Virus record (IMG/VR): IMGVR_UViG_3300047322_000395
Coordinates: 1-47,532 of that record
Source of the DNA: a virus
Reading direction: 5' to 3' (one strand)
Length of the DNA: 47,532 nucleotides
Positions 5,462 through 11,776 of this stretch are shown one piece after another. The position numbers and the translations under genes were made by a program. Position 1 is the first letter of the stretch. Each line of letters opens with the position of its first letter. Below the pieces are notes generated by a model. That model was not told where the DNA came from, did no database searches, and worked only from the letters and a program-made list of their open reading frames with translations.

Positions 5462-5602
5462 ATGCTTTCCGCTCTCTTTTCGGCGTTTAAATCCCCTGAG
5501 GGTATGGTAAGATTTGTCTTACAGTACGCGGGATATGAAACGACGGGGCCGGTCCCGTTCGGCCACGCACTGCACCTAACGACGATACGGGGCTTACGGT
5601 GA
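5462..5602 (+). CDS. 46-aa small protein starting the rightward accessory operon
   Basis: ATG 5462 to TGA 5602, overlapping the GTG start of the next gene by GTGA, which is the best evidence that it is translated. The peptide (MLSALFSAFKSPEGMVRFVL then QYAGYETTGPVPFG) has no recognised domain. Its DNA contains a 16-bp inverted repeat GTAAGATTTGTCTTAC (5507-5522), so part of this ORF may double as an operator. Confidence 0.55.
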   Translation: MLSALFSAFKSPEGMVRFVLQYAGYETTGPVPFGHALHLTTIRGLR

Positions 5603-5964
5603 AACAAGAACGCATCTATGCGCAAATCACGCACGAGGTAGTGCGCCAATGGCAGGCAGATACGGGACGCCAGGTCGCGCCGGCATGGGCGGCAGAGAGT
5701 CCGAACTACCGCGAGGCGCTTGAAGGTCTGATACGTCAGGTCATCGCGGGCACGATCGACCCTGAAGACGTAGCCGATTCGCTCGGCTCCGCGGGCCGGA
5801 TCGCCCTTCCGATCCTTGTCGGCATTTGTCCGGGCGGGGCTTTCGAAGAGCCTGAAGCCGACGATCCCGACCGCAAGCCGGGCTATTCCGAGAAGGATTT
5901 GAAGCGCGAAGCTCCGCATAAACGCGAGGCGAAGAAGCCGGGCGACGTGACGGTGACGAAATGA
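5599..5964 (+). CDS. Unrecognised protein, 121 aa
   Basis: Starts at GTG 5599 (GTGA overlap with the previous gene) and ends in an ATGA overlap with the membrane protein at 5961. The N-terminal 60 residues look folded and helical; the C-terminal 45 residues are disordered, charged and Lys/Glu-rich (YSEKDLKREAPHKREAKKPG). No known family is apparent. Co-translation with a membrane protein suggests a joint function. Confidence 0.65.
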   Translation: MKQERIYAQITHEVVRQWQADTGRQVAPAWAAESPNYREALEGLIRQVIAGTIDPEDVADSLGSAGRIALPILVGICPGGAFEEPEADDPDRKPGYSEKDLKREAPHKREAKKPGDVTVTK

Positions 5965-6194
5965 AATGGGCTGAAGGCGTATCGAGCCGCGAATTGCTCG
6001 AAATCTACCAACTGGCGAACCGCTATTCGTTCGCGCGCTTCGCGATGCGGGTGCGCGGGCCGGCGTGGATGCGTAGCGCGAAACGGTTCTGGATCGAGGC
6101 GGCGAAAGGCTTTCTGTTCGGCGCGATCTGGTTTGTGTGCGCGGTGAGCCTTGTCGCGGCGCTCGTCGTGCCGATCGTCAAGTTCATTTTCTGA
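5961..6194 (+). CDS. 77-aa protein with C-terminal membrane helix
   Basis: ATG 5961 overlaps the upstream stop. A soluble, basic N-terminus (about 50 residues) leads to one long hydrophobic segment (FLFGAIWFVCAVSLVAALVV) near the C-terminus, so the protein is probably tail-anchored with the N-terminus in the cytoplasm. Possible superinfection exclusion or inner-membrane accessory protein; no family recognised. Confidence 0.65.
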   Translation: MKWAEGVSSRELLEIYQLANRYSFARFAMRVRGPAWMRSAKRFWIEAAKGFLFGAIWFVCAVSLVAALVVPIVKFIF

Positions 6195-6338
6195 TCATGG
6201 GGCGAGGCGTCGAGCGTGAGTTGCGCGGGTGACGTGCTGCAAAGCGTTCCGCCGATGTGAGTCGGGCGAGTTTGTTATCCGGTCGCGGCGATAAGGTCGC
6301 GCGCCGCTCGGCGCTTTGCCCCTACCTAGGGAGAGATG

Positions 6339-6554
6339 ATGAAGAAAACGAAGTGGTATCCGGGCAACGTTAAGCCGGTGCATGTCGGGGTGTATGAGAC
6401 GGCGCCGCGATATGGCCGGCAGTTCTTCCAGTTTTGGGACGGGAAGCGATGGGGTTTCGCGGCCGAAACTGTTGAGCGCGCTTTTGAATGGCGCACCGTT
6501 AGTTCGGCGCATCAGTTCGACGACTGGCGCGGCCTCACTGCTCCCGCCAAGTAA
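6339..6554 (+). CDS. Small phage protein with PVHVGVYE motif, 71 aa
   Basis: ATG 6339 (an ATG at 6336 is equally possible) follows GGGAGAG. The sequence KWYPGNVKPVHVGVYETAPR, then FQFWDGKRWGFAAETVE and DDWRGL, matches a compact beta-rich domain seen in many phage accessory proteins. Its biochemical role is not known to me. The upstream 140 bases (6195-6335) show no gene. Confidence 0.7.
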   Translation: MKKTKWYPGNVKPVHVGVYETAPRYGRQFFQFWDGKRWGFAAETVERAFEWRTVSSAHQFDDWRGLTAPAK

Positions 6555-6735
6555 GGCAATCAGCCGGTGAGAATCCGGCTCTCTCACGCATGGCGGAAGG
6601 CGTCGTTTCAACGCGCAACGGGGCGAACTTCAGTGATGGCCCGGCCCGCCGCCAGTCGTGAGAGCGATCGCGTTAATAGCTGCCGGGGCGCGTCGAACCC
6701 GGCGCTCTCAAACAAGGCGCGTCACGAGAGGGTGA
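6555..6735 (+). other. Non-coding region with mutually exclusive stems
   Basis: No gene is seen between 6555 and 6871. AGCCGG/CCGGCT (6562-6567, 6575-6580) forms one hairpin. CTCTCACG (6581-6588) pairs with CGTGAGAG (6657-6664), continued inside by TGGCGG (6591-6596) and CCGCCA (6649-6654). But GAGAGCG (6660-6666) can instead pair with CGCTCTC (6703-6709), which in turn can pair with CACGAGAG (6723-6730). Such alternative pairing is typical of attenuators or regulatory RNAs. No U-tract terminator follows. Confidence 0.5.
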
Positions 6736-6871
6736 AAGATGGCGCGCGCTGCCTTCGGGTTCCGCATACCAGTGGACGCAAGAGAAGCCCTCGTCTTACG
6801 CGCGCTGCCGGTCAGGGCAGGCACCCGGATCATATACGGGCCGGTAGCGCGCACCCCTACAGGAGCACCCC

Positions 6872-6988
6872 ATGTTCGTAACTGACGCATTCGAATGCTT
6901 CGGAATGTGGGCGAACGCCTACGCTCGCGCGGCGTGGCTCTGGTCGATCGAGCTAGATCGGTGGGCGGCGATGTGCTCGGCAAGGTGA
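6872..6988 (+). CDS. 38-aa aromatic-rich peptide
   Basis: ATG 6872 with AGGAG 7 nt upstream. The peptide (MFVTDAFECFGMWANAYARA followed by AWLWSIELDRW) is rich in Trp, Phe and Ala and may bind a membrane as an amphipathic helix. No family is recognised. The good ribosome-binding site and lack of overlap with other genes are its main support. Confidence 0.5.
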   Translation: MFVTDAFECFGMWANAYARAAWLWSIELDRWAAMCSAR

Positions 6989-7039
6989 GCGAGTTCGGGA
7001 TCAACAGCCAATAACGATTTTCACTGTTCGGGGAAAGAG

Positions 7040-7327
7040 ATGATGGACGAATCCGGAATGATGCTCCTGGTCGAGCCGATAGCGCGGAGCGTGGATGATT
7101 ACGAGCGCGAATGCATGCCGCTATTCCCTGTTCGCCCCGACTGGCAACAGCGCGTGATCGACGAGAAAGCCGAACTCGACGAGCGGATCGGCAAGCTCTG
7201 CGCGTTCCTGAAGGGTGACGCATACCGCTCGCTCCCTGACGTCGACCGTCACTTGCTCGACCGGCAATTGAGTCACATGCGCGACTATGCGCACATTCTG
7301 TTCATGCGTGTTGCGAGGTTTGGATGA
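7040..7327 (+). CDS. Unrecognised helical protein, 95 aa
   Basis: ATG 7040 (or 7043) follows GGGAAAGAG. Two helical stretches are visible, with a conserved-looking RLLDRQLSHMRDYAHIL-like end (residues about 75-92). Proteins of this type, crowded with basic and acidic residues, occur in phage early regions as crispr/helicase-unrelated small ORFs of unknown role. It ends in an ATGA overlap with the next membrane protein, so the two are co-translated. Confidence 0.65.
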   Translation: MMDESGMMLLVEPIARSVDDYERECMPLFPVRPDWQQRVIDEKAELDERIGKLCAFLKGDAYRSLPDVDRHLLDRQLSHMRDYAHILFMRVARFG

Positions 7328-7476
7328 AATCATTCGGTTGGTTCTGCATCGGCGTGAATGCCTGCACGTTCGCTAGTGCGCTCGATCAAGGGAACGCGTC
7401 GAAGGCCATTCTTCCGGTCGTCGCGACTGCGATGATCCTGCTCGTCGGGTGGATGGAGCGGAAGGTGCGCGCATGA
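7324..7476 (+). CDS. 50-aa two-helix membrane protein
   Basis: ATG 7324 overlaps the previous stop (ATGA), TGA at 7474-7476 overlaps the next start (ATGA). Two hydrophobic segments (FGWFCIGVNACTFASAL, AILPVVATAMILLVGW) predict a small hairpin membrane protein. It forms a pair with the following 59-aa membrane protein. A holin-like or exclusion role is possible but unsupported. Confidence 0.6.
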   Translation: MKSFGWFCIGVNACTFASALDQGNASKAILPVVATAMILLVGWMERKVRA

Positions 7477-7652
7477 TCGCCGTCGGATTCTTTCTGCTGT
7501 GCGTCGTGGCGCTGATGATGTGGCTCGATCGACCCATTTTCGGTGACAACACCGCGCCGTGGTACGCGACGATCGGAGTATTCGCCATGTTCGGCGGATT
7601 GCTCTCGATTGCGGCCGGCGTCGCGATGATTCTGTGGCGGGCGCTGCCGTGA
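7473..7652 (+). CDS. 59-aa two-helix membrane protein
   Basis: ATG 7473 overlaps the preceding gene, and the stop overlaps the GTG of the DUF551 gene. Segments MIAVGFFLLCVVALMMWL and IGVFAMFGGLLSIAAGVAMI are strongly hydrophobic. No family is recognised. Tandem small membrane proteins at this kind of location are often involved in host membrane interactions of the prophage; that is only a suggestion. Confidence 0.65.
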   Translation: MIAVGFFLLCVVALMMWLDRPIFGDNTAPWYATIGVFAMFGGLLSIAAGVAMILWRALP

Positions 7653-7948
7653 GCGACGACGACATTCTGCCGCGCGAGGCTGTGAACCTCGAAGACGTAA
7701 TGCGCGAAGTGAAGGCGCTGCGGGAAGAGGTGCGAGGCTGGATTCCTGTCGACGAAGACAACTTGCCAGAATTCGGGCGCTTCGTTCTGATCGGGTTCGC
7801 TGATGGTGGCGTCGATATGTCATCGCGCATTCGGCATAAGAGGCGCGGCGGCTGGTTTTGGGAGGGAGTGAGCGAAACGCATCACTACCCGCCGACGCAT
7901 TGGATGGAATTGCCGCGAGGTCCGAAGATGGGGAGCGATGCATCGTGA
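7649..7948 (+). CDS. DUF551-domain protein, 99 aa
   Basis: Starts at GTG 7649 with a GTGA overlap. After a helical N-terminus (DVMREVKALREEVRG) the rest fits DUF551: GWIPVDEDNLPEFGRFVLIGF, then GWFWEGV and the closing THWMELPRGP. DUF551 proteins are frequent in phage accessory regions and have no known enzymatic function. Ends in a GTGA overlap with the next small gene. Confidence 0.75.
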   Translation: MSDDDILPREAVNLEDVMREVKALREEVRGWIPVDEDNLPEFGRFVLIGFADGGVDMSSRIRHKRRGGWFWEGVSETHHYPPTHWMELPRGPKMGSDAS

Positions 7949-8106
7949 ATGACGCACTGAGCGAAGCGATTCGCTACCGAGTCACTAACTACCCGCGCGC
8001 GCCCGCGAATCAACCCGTAGACGCGCGCGAACGGTGTTTCTGGTGCGATCACTGGAAGCCGGTCGGCGAAACGCACTGCGACCCGGCTGCGATGGCGTCG
8101 CTCTAG
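7945..8106 (+). CDS. 53-aa small Cys-containing protein (possible zinc knuckle)
   Basis: Starts at GTG 7945 within the stop of the DUF551 gene. The C-terminal part, CFWCDHWKPVGETHCDP, offers three cysteines and two histidines in a short span, a likely zinc-binding knuckle. It ends four bases into the convergent secreted protein gene (8103). Role unknown. Confidence 0.6.
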   Translation: MNDALSEAIRYRVTNYPRAPANQPVDARERCFWCDHWKPVGETHCDPAAMASL

Positions 8107-8390
8107 TTGATCATCTGCCCGGTTCTCGCATCCCATCGCTGGATTTTGTAGATGCGATTGCAGTCATCGCCAGTGCAGACACCGGGAATGCTTTGGATGC
8201 GCTTTGATGCGTATCGTTCATTGGCTGCTGAGATTGCGGCGCGCTGCTTCTCTTCCTTGAGATCGCGACATGTGCGCATGCCGTCCGACCAAACGACGCC
8301 ATCGGGACATTTCTCGTCAGGCGGCGCAAGAATGTAAGCCTGCGCACTGATCGATGCGAAGGCGAGTGCTGCGGCGATGATTGTTTTCAT
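8103..8390 (-). CDS. Secreted/periplasmic Cys-containing protein, 95 aa
   Basis: Begins with a typical Sec signal peptide (MKTIIAAALAFASISAQA, cleavage expected after AQA, residue 18). The mature part has four cysteines (EKCPDGV, RTCRDL, VCTGDDC) that could form two disulphides, and a basic helix. It ends by overlapping the convergent gene at 8106 by 4 bp. A phage-encoded exported protein expressed from a prophage is a candidate lysogenic-conversion factor; no family is recognised. Confidence 0.65.
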   Translation of the reverse strand: MKTIIAAALAFASISAQAYILAPPDEKCPDGVVWSDGMRTCRDLKEEKQRAAISAANERYASKRIQSIPGVCTGDDCNRIYKIQRWDARTGQMIN

Positions 8391-8449
8391 GGCGTCGATG
8401 TGTAAAAGCCCGCGGGCTGCGGGCGTCGAGCCATTCTATCCGCGCTGCC

Positions 8450-8472
8450 TCACTTACTCCAATGCTTGATGT
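8450..8472 (-). pseudogene. Remnant of the 29-aa MxRLAYYRHL small gene
   Basis: The 23 bp here match 8661-8683, the 3' end of the 29-aa gene, with one difference, and even the bases after the preceding stop codon are shared. On the minus strand it still reads HIKHWSK followed by a stop, but the start and middle of the gene are gone. It looks like a duplicated copy that has lost its 5' part. Confidence 0.55.
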
Positions 8473-8474
8473 GG

Positions 8475-8657
8475 TTAGGTTTCGTCGACGAGGATGCGGC
8501 GCAGTTCCCGCGCTTGAGTCTCGATGTCCCGCAAGACGGATCGCATCTCCGCGAACGACAGCCGGCGCATATCAAACCCGTTTGCAAGCTGTGTAGCGGT
8601 TACTTGAAGCTCCACGAGCGCGGCGCGCTGCTGCTTTCGTGCTTTGGATTCGGCCAT
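8475..8657 (-). CDS. 60-aa helical protein
   Basis: ATG 8657 lies just after the stop of the 29-aa gene. The protein is entirely helical and charged (KARKQQRAALVELQVTATQL, MRSVLRDIETQARELRRIL), a likely coiled coil. No family recognised. Part of the minus-strand operon led by the promoter at 9354-9383. Confidence 0.6.
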   Translation of the reverse strand: MAESKARKQQRAALVELQVTATQLANGFDMRRLSFAEMRSVLRDIETQARELRRILVDET

Positions 8658-8660
8658 TGC

Positions 8661-8750
8661 TCACTTGCTCCAATGCTTGATGTATCGGAAGGCGTCAAGG
8701 GCCGCGAAGCCCTGCGCGCGGAGATGGCGATAGTACGCGAGGCGGGTCAT
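8661..8750 (-). CDS. 29-aa small protein with RLAYYRHL motif
   Basis: ATG 8750 to TGA 8661. Reads MTRLAYYRHLRAQGFAALDA then FRYIKHWSK. The opening MxRLAYYRHL is repeated, with nearly the same DNA, at the start of the ORF at 8984, and its 3' end recurs at 8450-8472. The repetition and the in-frame maintenance argue for a real, selected peptide. Function unknown. Confidence 0.55.
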   Translation of the reverse strand: MTRLAYYRHLRAQGFAALDAFRYIKHWSK

Positions 8751-8759
8751 GCCGGGTGG

Positions 8760-8984
8760 TTAGGCGATTTCACTGTTGCGCAATGCTTCGCGCGCGGCTT
8801 TGATCGCGGCGTTGTTCTTTTGCATGAACGAAACCGGGACGTATGCGGTCCCCTTGTCCCAACTTTGGTGCAGTTGCACCAGCGCTTTCAACGCTTCGCG
8901 CAACTGCTTGATCTGTTCGGCTTCAGTCATTTTGTTCTCTCCGGTTGGCGCGCTTAGGTGTCGATAGTACGCGAGGCGGTTCAT
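8760..8984 (-). CDS. Helical protein; 74 aa, or 56 aa from an internal start
   Basis: Two starts are possible. ATG 8984 overlaps the stop of the upstream gene by ATGA and adds MNRLAYYRHLSAPTGENK, a duplicate of the opening of the 29-aa gene. ATG 8930 has its own strong site CCGGAGAGAAC and gives the compact protein MTEAEQIKQLREALKALVQL. The longer ORF looks like a fusion of a truncated 29-aa gene copy to the 56-aa gene. The ribosome-binding site contains the CGGAGAG core complementary to the predicted sRNA. Confidence 0.6.
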   Translation of the reverse strand: MNRLAYYRHLSAPTGENKMTEAEQIKQLREALKALVQLHQSWDKGTAYVPVSFMQKNNAAIKAAREALRNSEIA

Positions 8985-9130
8985 ATTATCGCGACGTCGA
9001 TCACTGCGCGGCGGTTCTCGCTCTCGGCTTGCGTCACCTGACGATACTCGCACGCCTTCGGGTCATACACGGCTACGGGCTGGTCCTGCGGGAGCTTTTG
9101 CAGGGCTATTATCAGTTCGGCTACGGTCAT
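8981..9130 (-). CDS. 49-aa MTVAELI-type small phage protein
   Basis: ATG 9130 to TGA 8981. The start MTVAELIIALQKLPQDQPVA is a common pattern in small phage proteins of tailed phages, followed by a short beta-rich part (VYDPKACEYRQV). The stop overlaps ATG 8984. No biochemical role is known to me. Confidence 0.65.
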   Translation of the reverse strand: MTVAELIIALQKLPQDQPVAVYDPKACEYRQVTQAESENRRAVIDVAII

Positions 9131-9170
9131 GGTCTGCCTCGGCTTGCCCGGCGTTCCGGGCGCGGTGTTG

Positions 9171-9311
9171 TTAGATGGACAGCGAGGCGTTCATTGCCGC
9201 CTTCGTGATCTGATAGACCTTCTCTTCGCTGGCGTCCGGGTAAGCCGCGCGCACATTCGCTTCGATTGCCGCGAAGTTCTTCATCATTTCTGCGATCAGG
9301 GCTGCGTTCAT
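9171..9311 (-). CDS. 46-aa small early protein
   Basis: First gene after the promoter at 9354-9383; ATG 9311 follows CCGGAGAGAGAA, a strong site that contains the CGGAGAG core. The peptide is helical (NAALIAEMMKNFAAIEANVR, EEKVYQITKAAMNAS). No family is recognised. Under control of a dyad that overlaps the -10 box, so probably silent in lysogeny or controlled like the early operon. Confidence 0.6.
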   Translation of the reverse strand: MNAALIAEMMKNFAAIEANVRAAYPDASEEKVYQITKAAMNASLSI

Positions 9312-9346
9312 TTCTCTCTCCGGTTGGTGCGCGTCGTTCAGCGCAT

Positions 9347-9400
9347 GAGAAGAATCATACCTTCGAGAGATGGAAACAGTCAACAACTATTTTCGCTGTT
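9347..9400 (-). promoter_or_regulatory. Early promoter, copy 2 of the duplicated module
   Basis: Minus-strand -35 TTGACT (9378-9383), 18-bp spacer, -10 TATGAT (9354-9359). GAGAAGAATCATACC (9347-9361) matches the 15-bp dyad at 481-495 at 12 positions and covers the -10. Bases 9375-9400 repeat 5415-5440 with two changes. It serves the 9311-8475 operon; the plus-strand gene at 9422 diverges from it. Confidence 0.75.
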
Positions 9401-9421
9401 ATTTGCTAGGGAGAAACCCGG

Positions 9422-9679
9422 ATGACCGACATCGCGCACACACTCGCCGAGCGCGGCGCTCGATATGGCGTGTTCGCCGATCACGCGGTGATCGCGCAAG
9501 GGCTGAAAGAGGTGATGTGGCAATCGCCAGGGTGGGAGCGCCTGCAACCGGATCAGAAGCAGGCGCTAGAGGTCATCGGGGATAAGGTCGCGCGGATATT
9601 GAACGGCGACCCGGACTATCACGACAACTGGCACGACATACAAGGGTATGCGCGCCTCGTTGCCGATCGGTTGGCTTAG
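9422..9679 (+). CDS. DUF6378-type phage protein, 85 aa
   Basis: ATG 9422 with AGGGAG upstream. The sequence opens with ERGARYGVFADHAVIAQGLK and continues QKQALEVIGDKVARILNGDP and DNWHDIQGYARLV, the pattern I associate with DUF6378, a small helical family common in phages and thought to resemble MazG-like folds. Its function is not established. It stands alone on the plus strand and overlaps the convergent 28-aa gene by 4 bp. Confidence 0.75.
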   Translation: MTDIAHTLAERGARYGVFADHAVIAQGLKEVMWQSPGWERLQPDQKQALEVIGDKVARILNGDPDYHDNWHDIQGYARLVADRLA

Positions 9680-9762
9680 AGAAGCAGGTAAGCGATCGCC
9701 GCAATGACGGGAACAGCAAGGCAAGCCCAATCGAGCGCGGTGAGCTTTCTTTTGTCAGTCAT
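9676..9762 (-). CDS. 28-aa membrane peptide
   Basis: ATG 9762 with GAGGAGAAG upstream, overlapping the preceding gene by 8 bp. Reads MTDKRKLTALDWACLAVPVI then AAIAYLLL: a short basic head and one hydrophobic helix. Codon context and overlap suggest translation; no family recognised. Confidence 0.5.
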   Translation of the reverse strand: MTDKRKLTALDWACLAVPVIAAIAYLLL

Positions 9763-10012
9763 CGTGCTTCTCCTCGCCGCTCTGCGCGTCTTGCAGCAGG
9801 GCGAGTATTGCGTCGGAGCAATCGTCGCAAGCATTGGTATAGACGCCTTTCTCCGCATTCCAGTTGAATTCGACCGCTTGACACGCCTTAACCGCGCGCT
9901 CCAGCGCTTGGCGCTCTGCTTCGTCCCACGCTTCGCCGGGACTCGGCGGATGCCCCCATTTGTTCACGTGCGACGCGAGCCATTCTGCGTATCGTTTGTC
10001 GCGAGTGGTCAT
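9755..10012 (-). CDS. Small protein with paired Cys motif, 85 aa
   Basis: ATG 10012 overlaps the upstream stop by ATGA. Residues GHPPSPGEAWDEAERQALER form a helix typical of phage accessory proteins, followed by TNACDDCSDAILALL with a CxxC pair. The C-terminus is acidic. No family assigned. Member of the four-gene minus-strand operon beginning at 11120. Confidence 0.65.
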   Translation of the reverse strand: MTTRDKRYAEWLASHVNKWGHPPSPGEAWDEAERQALERAVKACQAVEFNWNAEKGVYTNACDDCSDAILALLQDAQSGEEKHDD

Positions 10013-10956
10013 TTCGGCTCCTTGTCTTGCATTGCTCGGTCGATGGCGGCGTTCAATCGCTGCTCCAGTTGATCGTGCGTCAGCCATTCGCAATCGAACC
10101 CGTCGAGAGAGCCGTCCGGGTGCGCGCGCAAGCAGTCGCCATCGGTGCCGCAGTAGTAGCGCCCGTCCCAAACCCATAGCGTCAAGCCTTCACCGTCGTA
10201 ATGGCGGTCTTTGATGATCGCGAACTTGTGATCCGTGCTTGCATCATCCGGCGTGGGGTTGGCGAATACTGGCTCGACGTCAAACTTCTCAGGCGGATTG
10301 CAGTAAGGCTTGCTGTTGCTGTACGTCCACTGATTGCCCGTCTTCCACTTGCTGCGCCACGCAACCGGCTCTTGCTTCCTCTCCGCCAATACGCGGGATT
10401 CGAGGGCGGCGAGCACTTCTATACATTCGCGCATGGTCGAACGAGCAAACGCAGTGTTGTCTTTATTGCCTGCGTGAATGTTCAATCGCGCAATCAATCC
10501 CTCCAGTTGCTCCGCATCAATCCTGTCTTGCTCTGCGGACTGTGCGAGAGGGGCGGCGTAGAGCTTCGATCCGTTTTTAAGAGACGTGTCCCGAATCTTT
10601 ATGTCCCACGCAGTGCGGCCGGTGAACGTCTCGTATCGAACAATCTCCGCCACCGCCTCTTGCTTGTCGCTCGGAGTGGCGAGAGGGGCGGTGTAGCCGG
10701 ACAGGTCCGCGAAATTCCTAATCATCGTTGCGCCGTGCGGATCGCCCACATCGTCGAAATAGTTCGCCAGTTCTCGTTGAAAATCTCGAATGTCTTTCAG
10801 CGCCACCGGTTCAACGCTCGGATTGGGCGCGGATGCGGTGAGAAGCGCGCGGGCTTTCCATGCTGAAAACGGCGTTAGGTTTCCGGTTGTGCGCTCCCAT
10901 TCTTGAAATGCGGCGAGTTCGGCGAGTGTGCGTTTCTGTTCGTCAGTCATCGTCAC
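10009..10956 (-). CDS. Large accessory protein with EPVAWR-type segment, 315 aa
   Basis: Start GTG 10956 shares GTGA with the previous stop; ATG 10950 is an alternative. It looks modular: an N-terminal short motif (AAFQEWERTTGNLTPFSAWK), a central helical region, and a C-terminal part with KQEPVAWRSKWKTGNQWTYS, a short domain recurrent in variable phage early proteins, followed by WVWDGRYYCGTDGD. Such mosaic proteins vary greatly between phages. No enzymatic motif is visible. Confidence 0.65.
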   Translation of the reverse strand: MTMTDEQKRTLAELAAFQEWERTTGNLTPFSAWKARALLTASAPNPSVEPVALKDIRDFQRELANYFDDVGDPHGATMIRNFADLSGYTAPLATPSDKQEAVAEIVRYETFTGRTAWDIKIRDTSLKNGSKLYAAPLAQSAEQDRIDAEQLEGLIARLNIHAGNKDNTAFARSTMRECIEVLAALESRVLAERKQEPVAWRSKWKTGNQWTYSNSKPYCNPPEKFDVEPVFANPTPDDASTDHKFAIIKDRHYDGEGLTLWVWDGRYYCGTDGDCLRAHPDGSLDGFDCEWLTHDQLEQRLNAAIDRAMQDKEPK

Positions 10957-11120
10957 ACCTCAAAAGTAACCGGCACGGCAATTTTCAGCGCGCGAGCGTT
11001 CAAACCTGCGCGGGCTTCGGCTTCGGTGTCGAACCAGTCGGCGTGACCGCCTGGAAACACATTCACATACACGGTGCGCGTCGGGCGTTCGATCGCGGCC
11101 GGTTTCGACTCATCTTTCAT
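10953..11120 (-). CDS. 55-aa small protein, first gene of accessory operon
   Basis: ATG 11120 follows a GAAAGAGAGAG purine tract that is also the left arm of an inverted repeat. Reads TRTVYVNVFPGGHADWFDTE, then EARAGLNARALKIAVPVTFE: a beta-alpha-beta-like small domain. Too short for the six-frame cut-off but well placed, with a GTGA junction to the next gene. Unknown function. Confidence 0.6.
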   Translation of the reverse strand: MKDESKPAAIERPTRTVYVNVFPGGHADWFDTEAEARAGLNARALKIAVPVTFEV

Positions 11121-11127
11121 TCGTGCT

Positions 11128-11182
11128 CTCTCTTTCGGGTTGTGCTGACCTCAAATACTACCCGAAAGAGAGCGTATGTCAA
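11128..11182. promoter_or_regulatory. Divergent control region with 13-bp inverted repeat
   Basis: CTCTCTTTCGGGT (11128-11140) and ACCCGAAAGAGAG (11160-11172) are perfect inverted copies 19 bp apart, between the accessory operon (minus) and the packaging operon (plus). A minus-strand promoter TTGACA (11177-11182), 16-bp spacer, TAGTAT (11155-11160) lies across the right arm. No clear plus-strand promoter is visible, so a phage activator may be needed. The repeat is a candidate operator or mRNA hairpin. Confidence 0.65.
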
Positions 11183-11194
11183 CAGGAGATTCAA

Positions 11195-11740
11195 ATGAAG
11201 CGCGTGCAATGCAAAGCGTTCGCGCGCTCCACTGGCGCGCAGTGCGCAGCGAAGGCGGTTCCGGGTAAGGAAGTGTGCCGCGTGCATGGCGGGGCGTCAG
11301 ACGGGGCGCCCAAAGAGAACCAGAACGCGAAGAAACACGGCATCTACGGGAAGCACCTGACCGACGAGGAAAGGGCTGATTACGACGATGTACGCGCAAA
11401 GCTCGGATCGCTCGACGACGAAATCACCCTGCTCCGTATCAGGATGCAGCGCGCGCTCGACGCCGAAGCTAAGGCGTGGAAAGACGACCCGAAAAGCGGC
11501 CTCGAAGTCATCCAGAAGCACGACCGCGAGGCGTCCGAGTTCGGCCCAGGCGACGAGACGGTGCGCAAGCGCGTCGATTACGGCGAGCACGTCGAACGAC
11601 TGGCGCGGCGCATTGAGTCGCTTGAGAAGACGCGCGCCGACATGCTGCGCGAATCAGGCGGCGGCGACGACAGCGATATGACGGCGACGGATACGTTCAT
11701 CGCGCCGGATGAGCCGATCCCCGAAAAGCCGATTCTGTGA
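11195..11740 (+). CDS. terS: Terminase small subunit, putative, 181 aa
   Basis: First gene of the virion operon; ATG 11195 has AGGAG 7 nt upstream. The N-terminus contains CKAFARSTGAQCAAKAVPGK followed by VCRVHGGASDGAPKENQNAK and KHGIYG, a four-ligand Cys/His unit plus the GN-A-KHG pattern typical of many phage small terminases. The rest is a long helical coiled-coil domain (oligomerisation). It should recognise the packaging site and hand DNA to the large subunit encoded 630 bp downstream. Assignment from motif and gene order. Confidence 0.75.
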   Translation: MKRVQCKAFARSTGAQCAAKAVPGKEVCRVHGGASDGAPKENQNAKKHGIYGKHLTDEERADYDDVRAKLGSLDDEITLLRIRMQRALDAEAKAWKDDPKSGLEVIQKHDREASEFGPGDETVRKRVDYGEHVERLARRIESLEKTRADMLRESGGGDDSDMTATDTFIAPDEPIPEKPIL

Positions 11741-11776
11741 AATAATCACACCATCGAGAGATTATTTGGAGTTCGC

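Noticed and set aside
6562-6664. Cobalamin riboswitch-like words (GGTGAGAATCC, CCCGCCGCCAGT)
   Set aside because: The order and spacing of the conserved B12 boxes are not met, no cobalamin gene is near, and the competing stems explain the sequence better.
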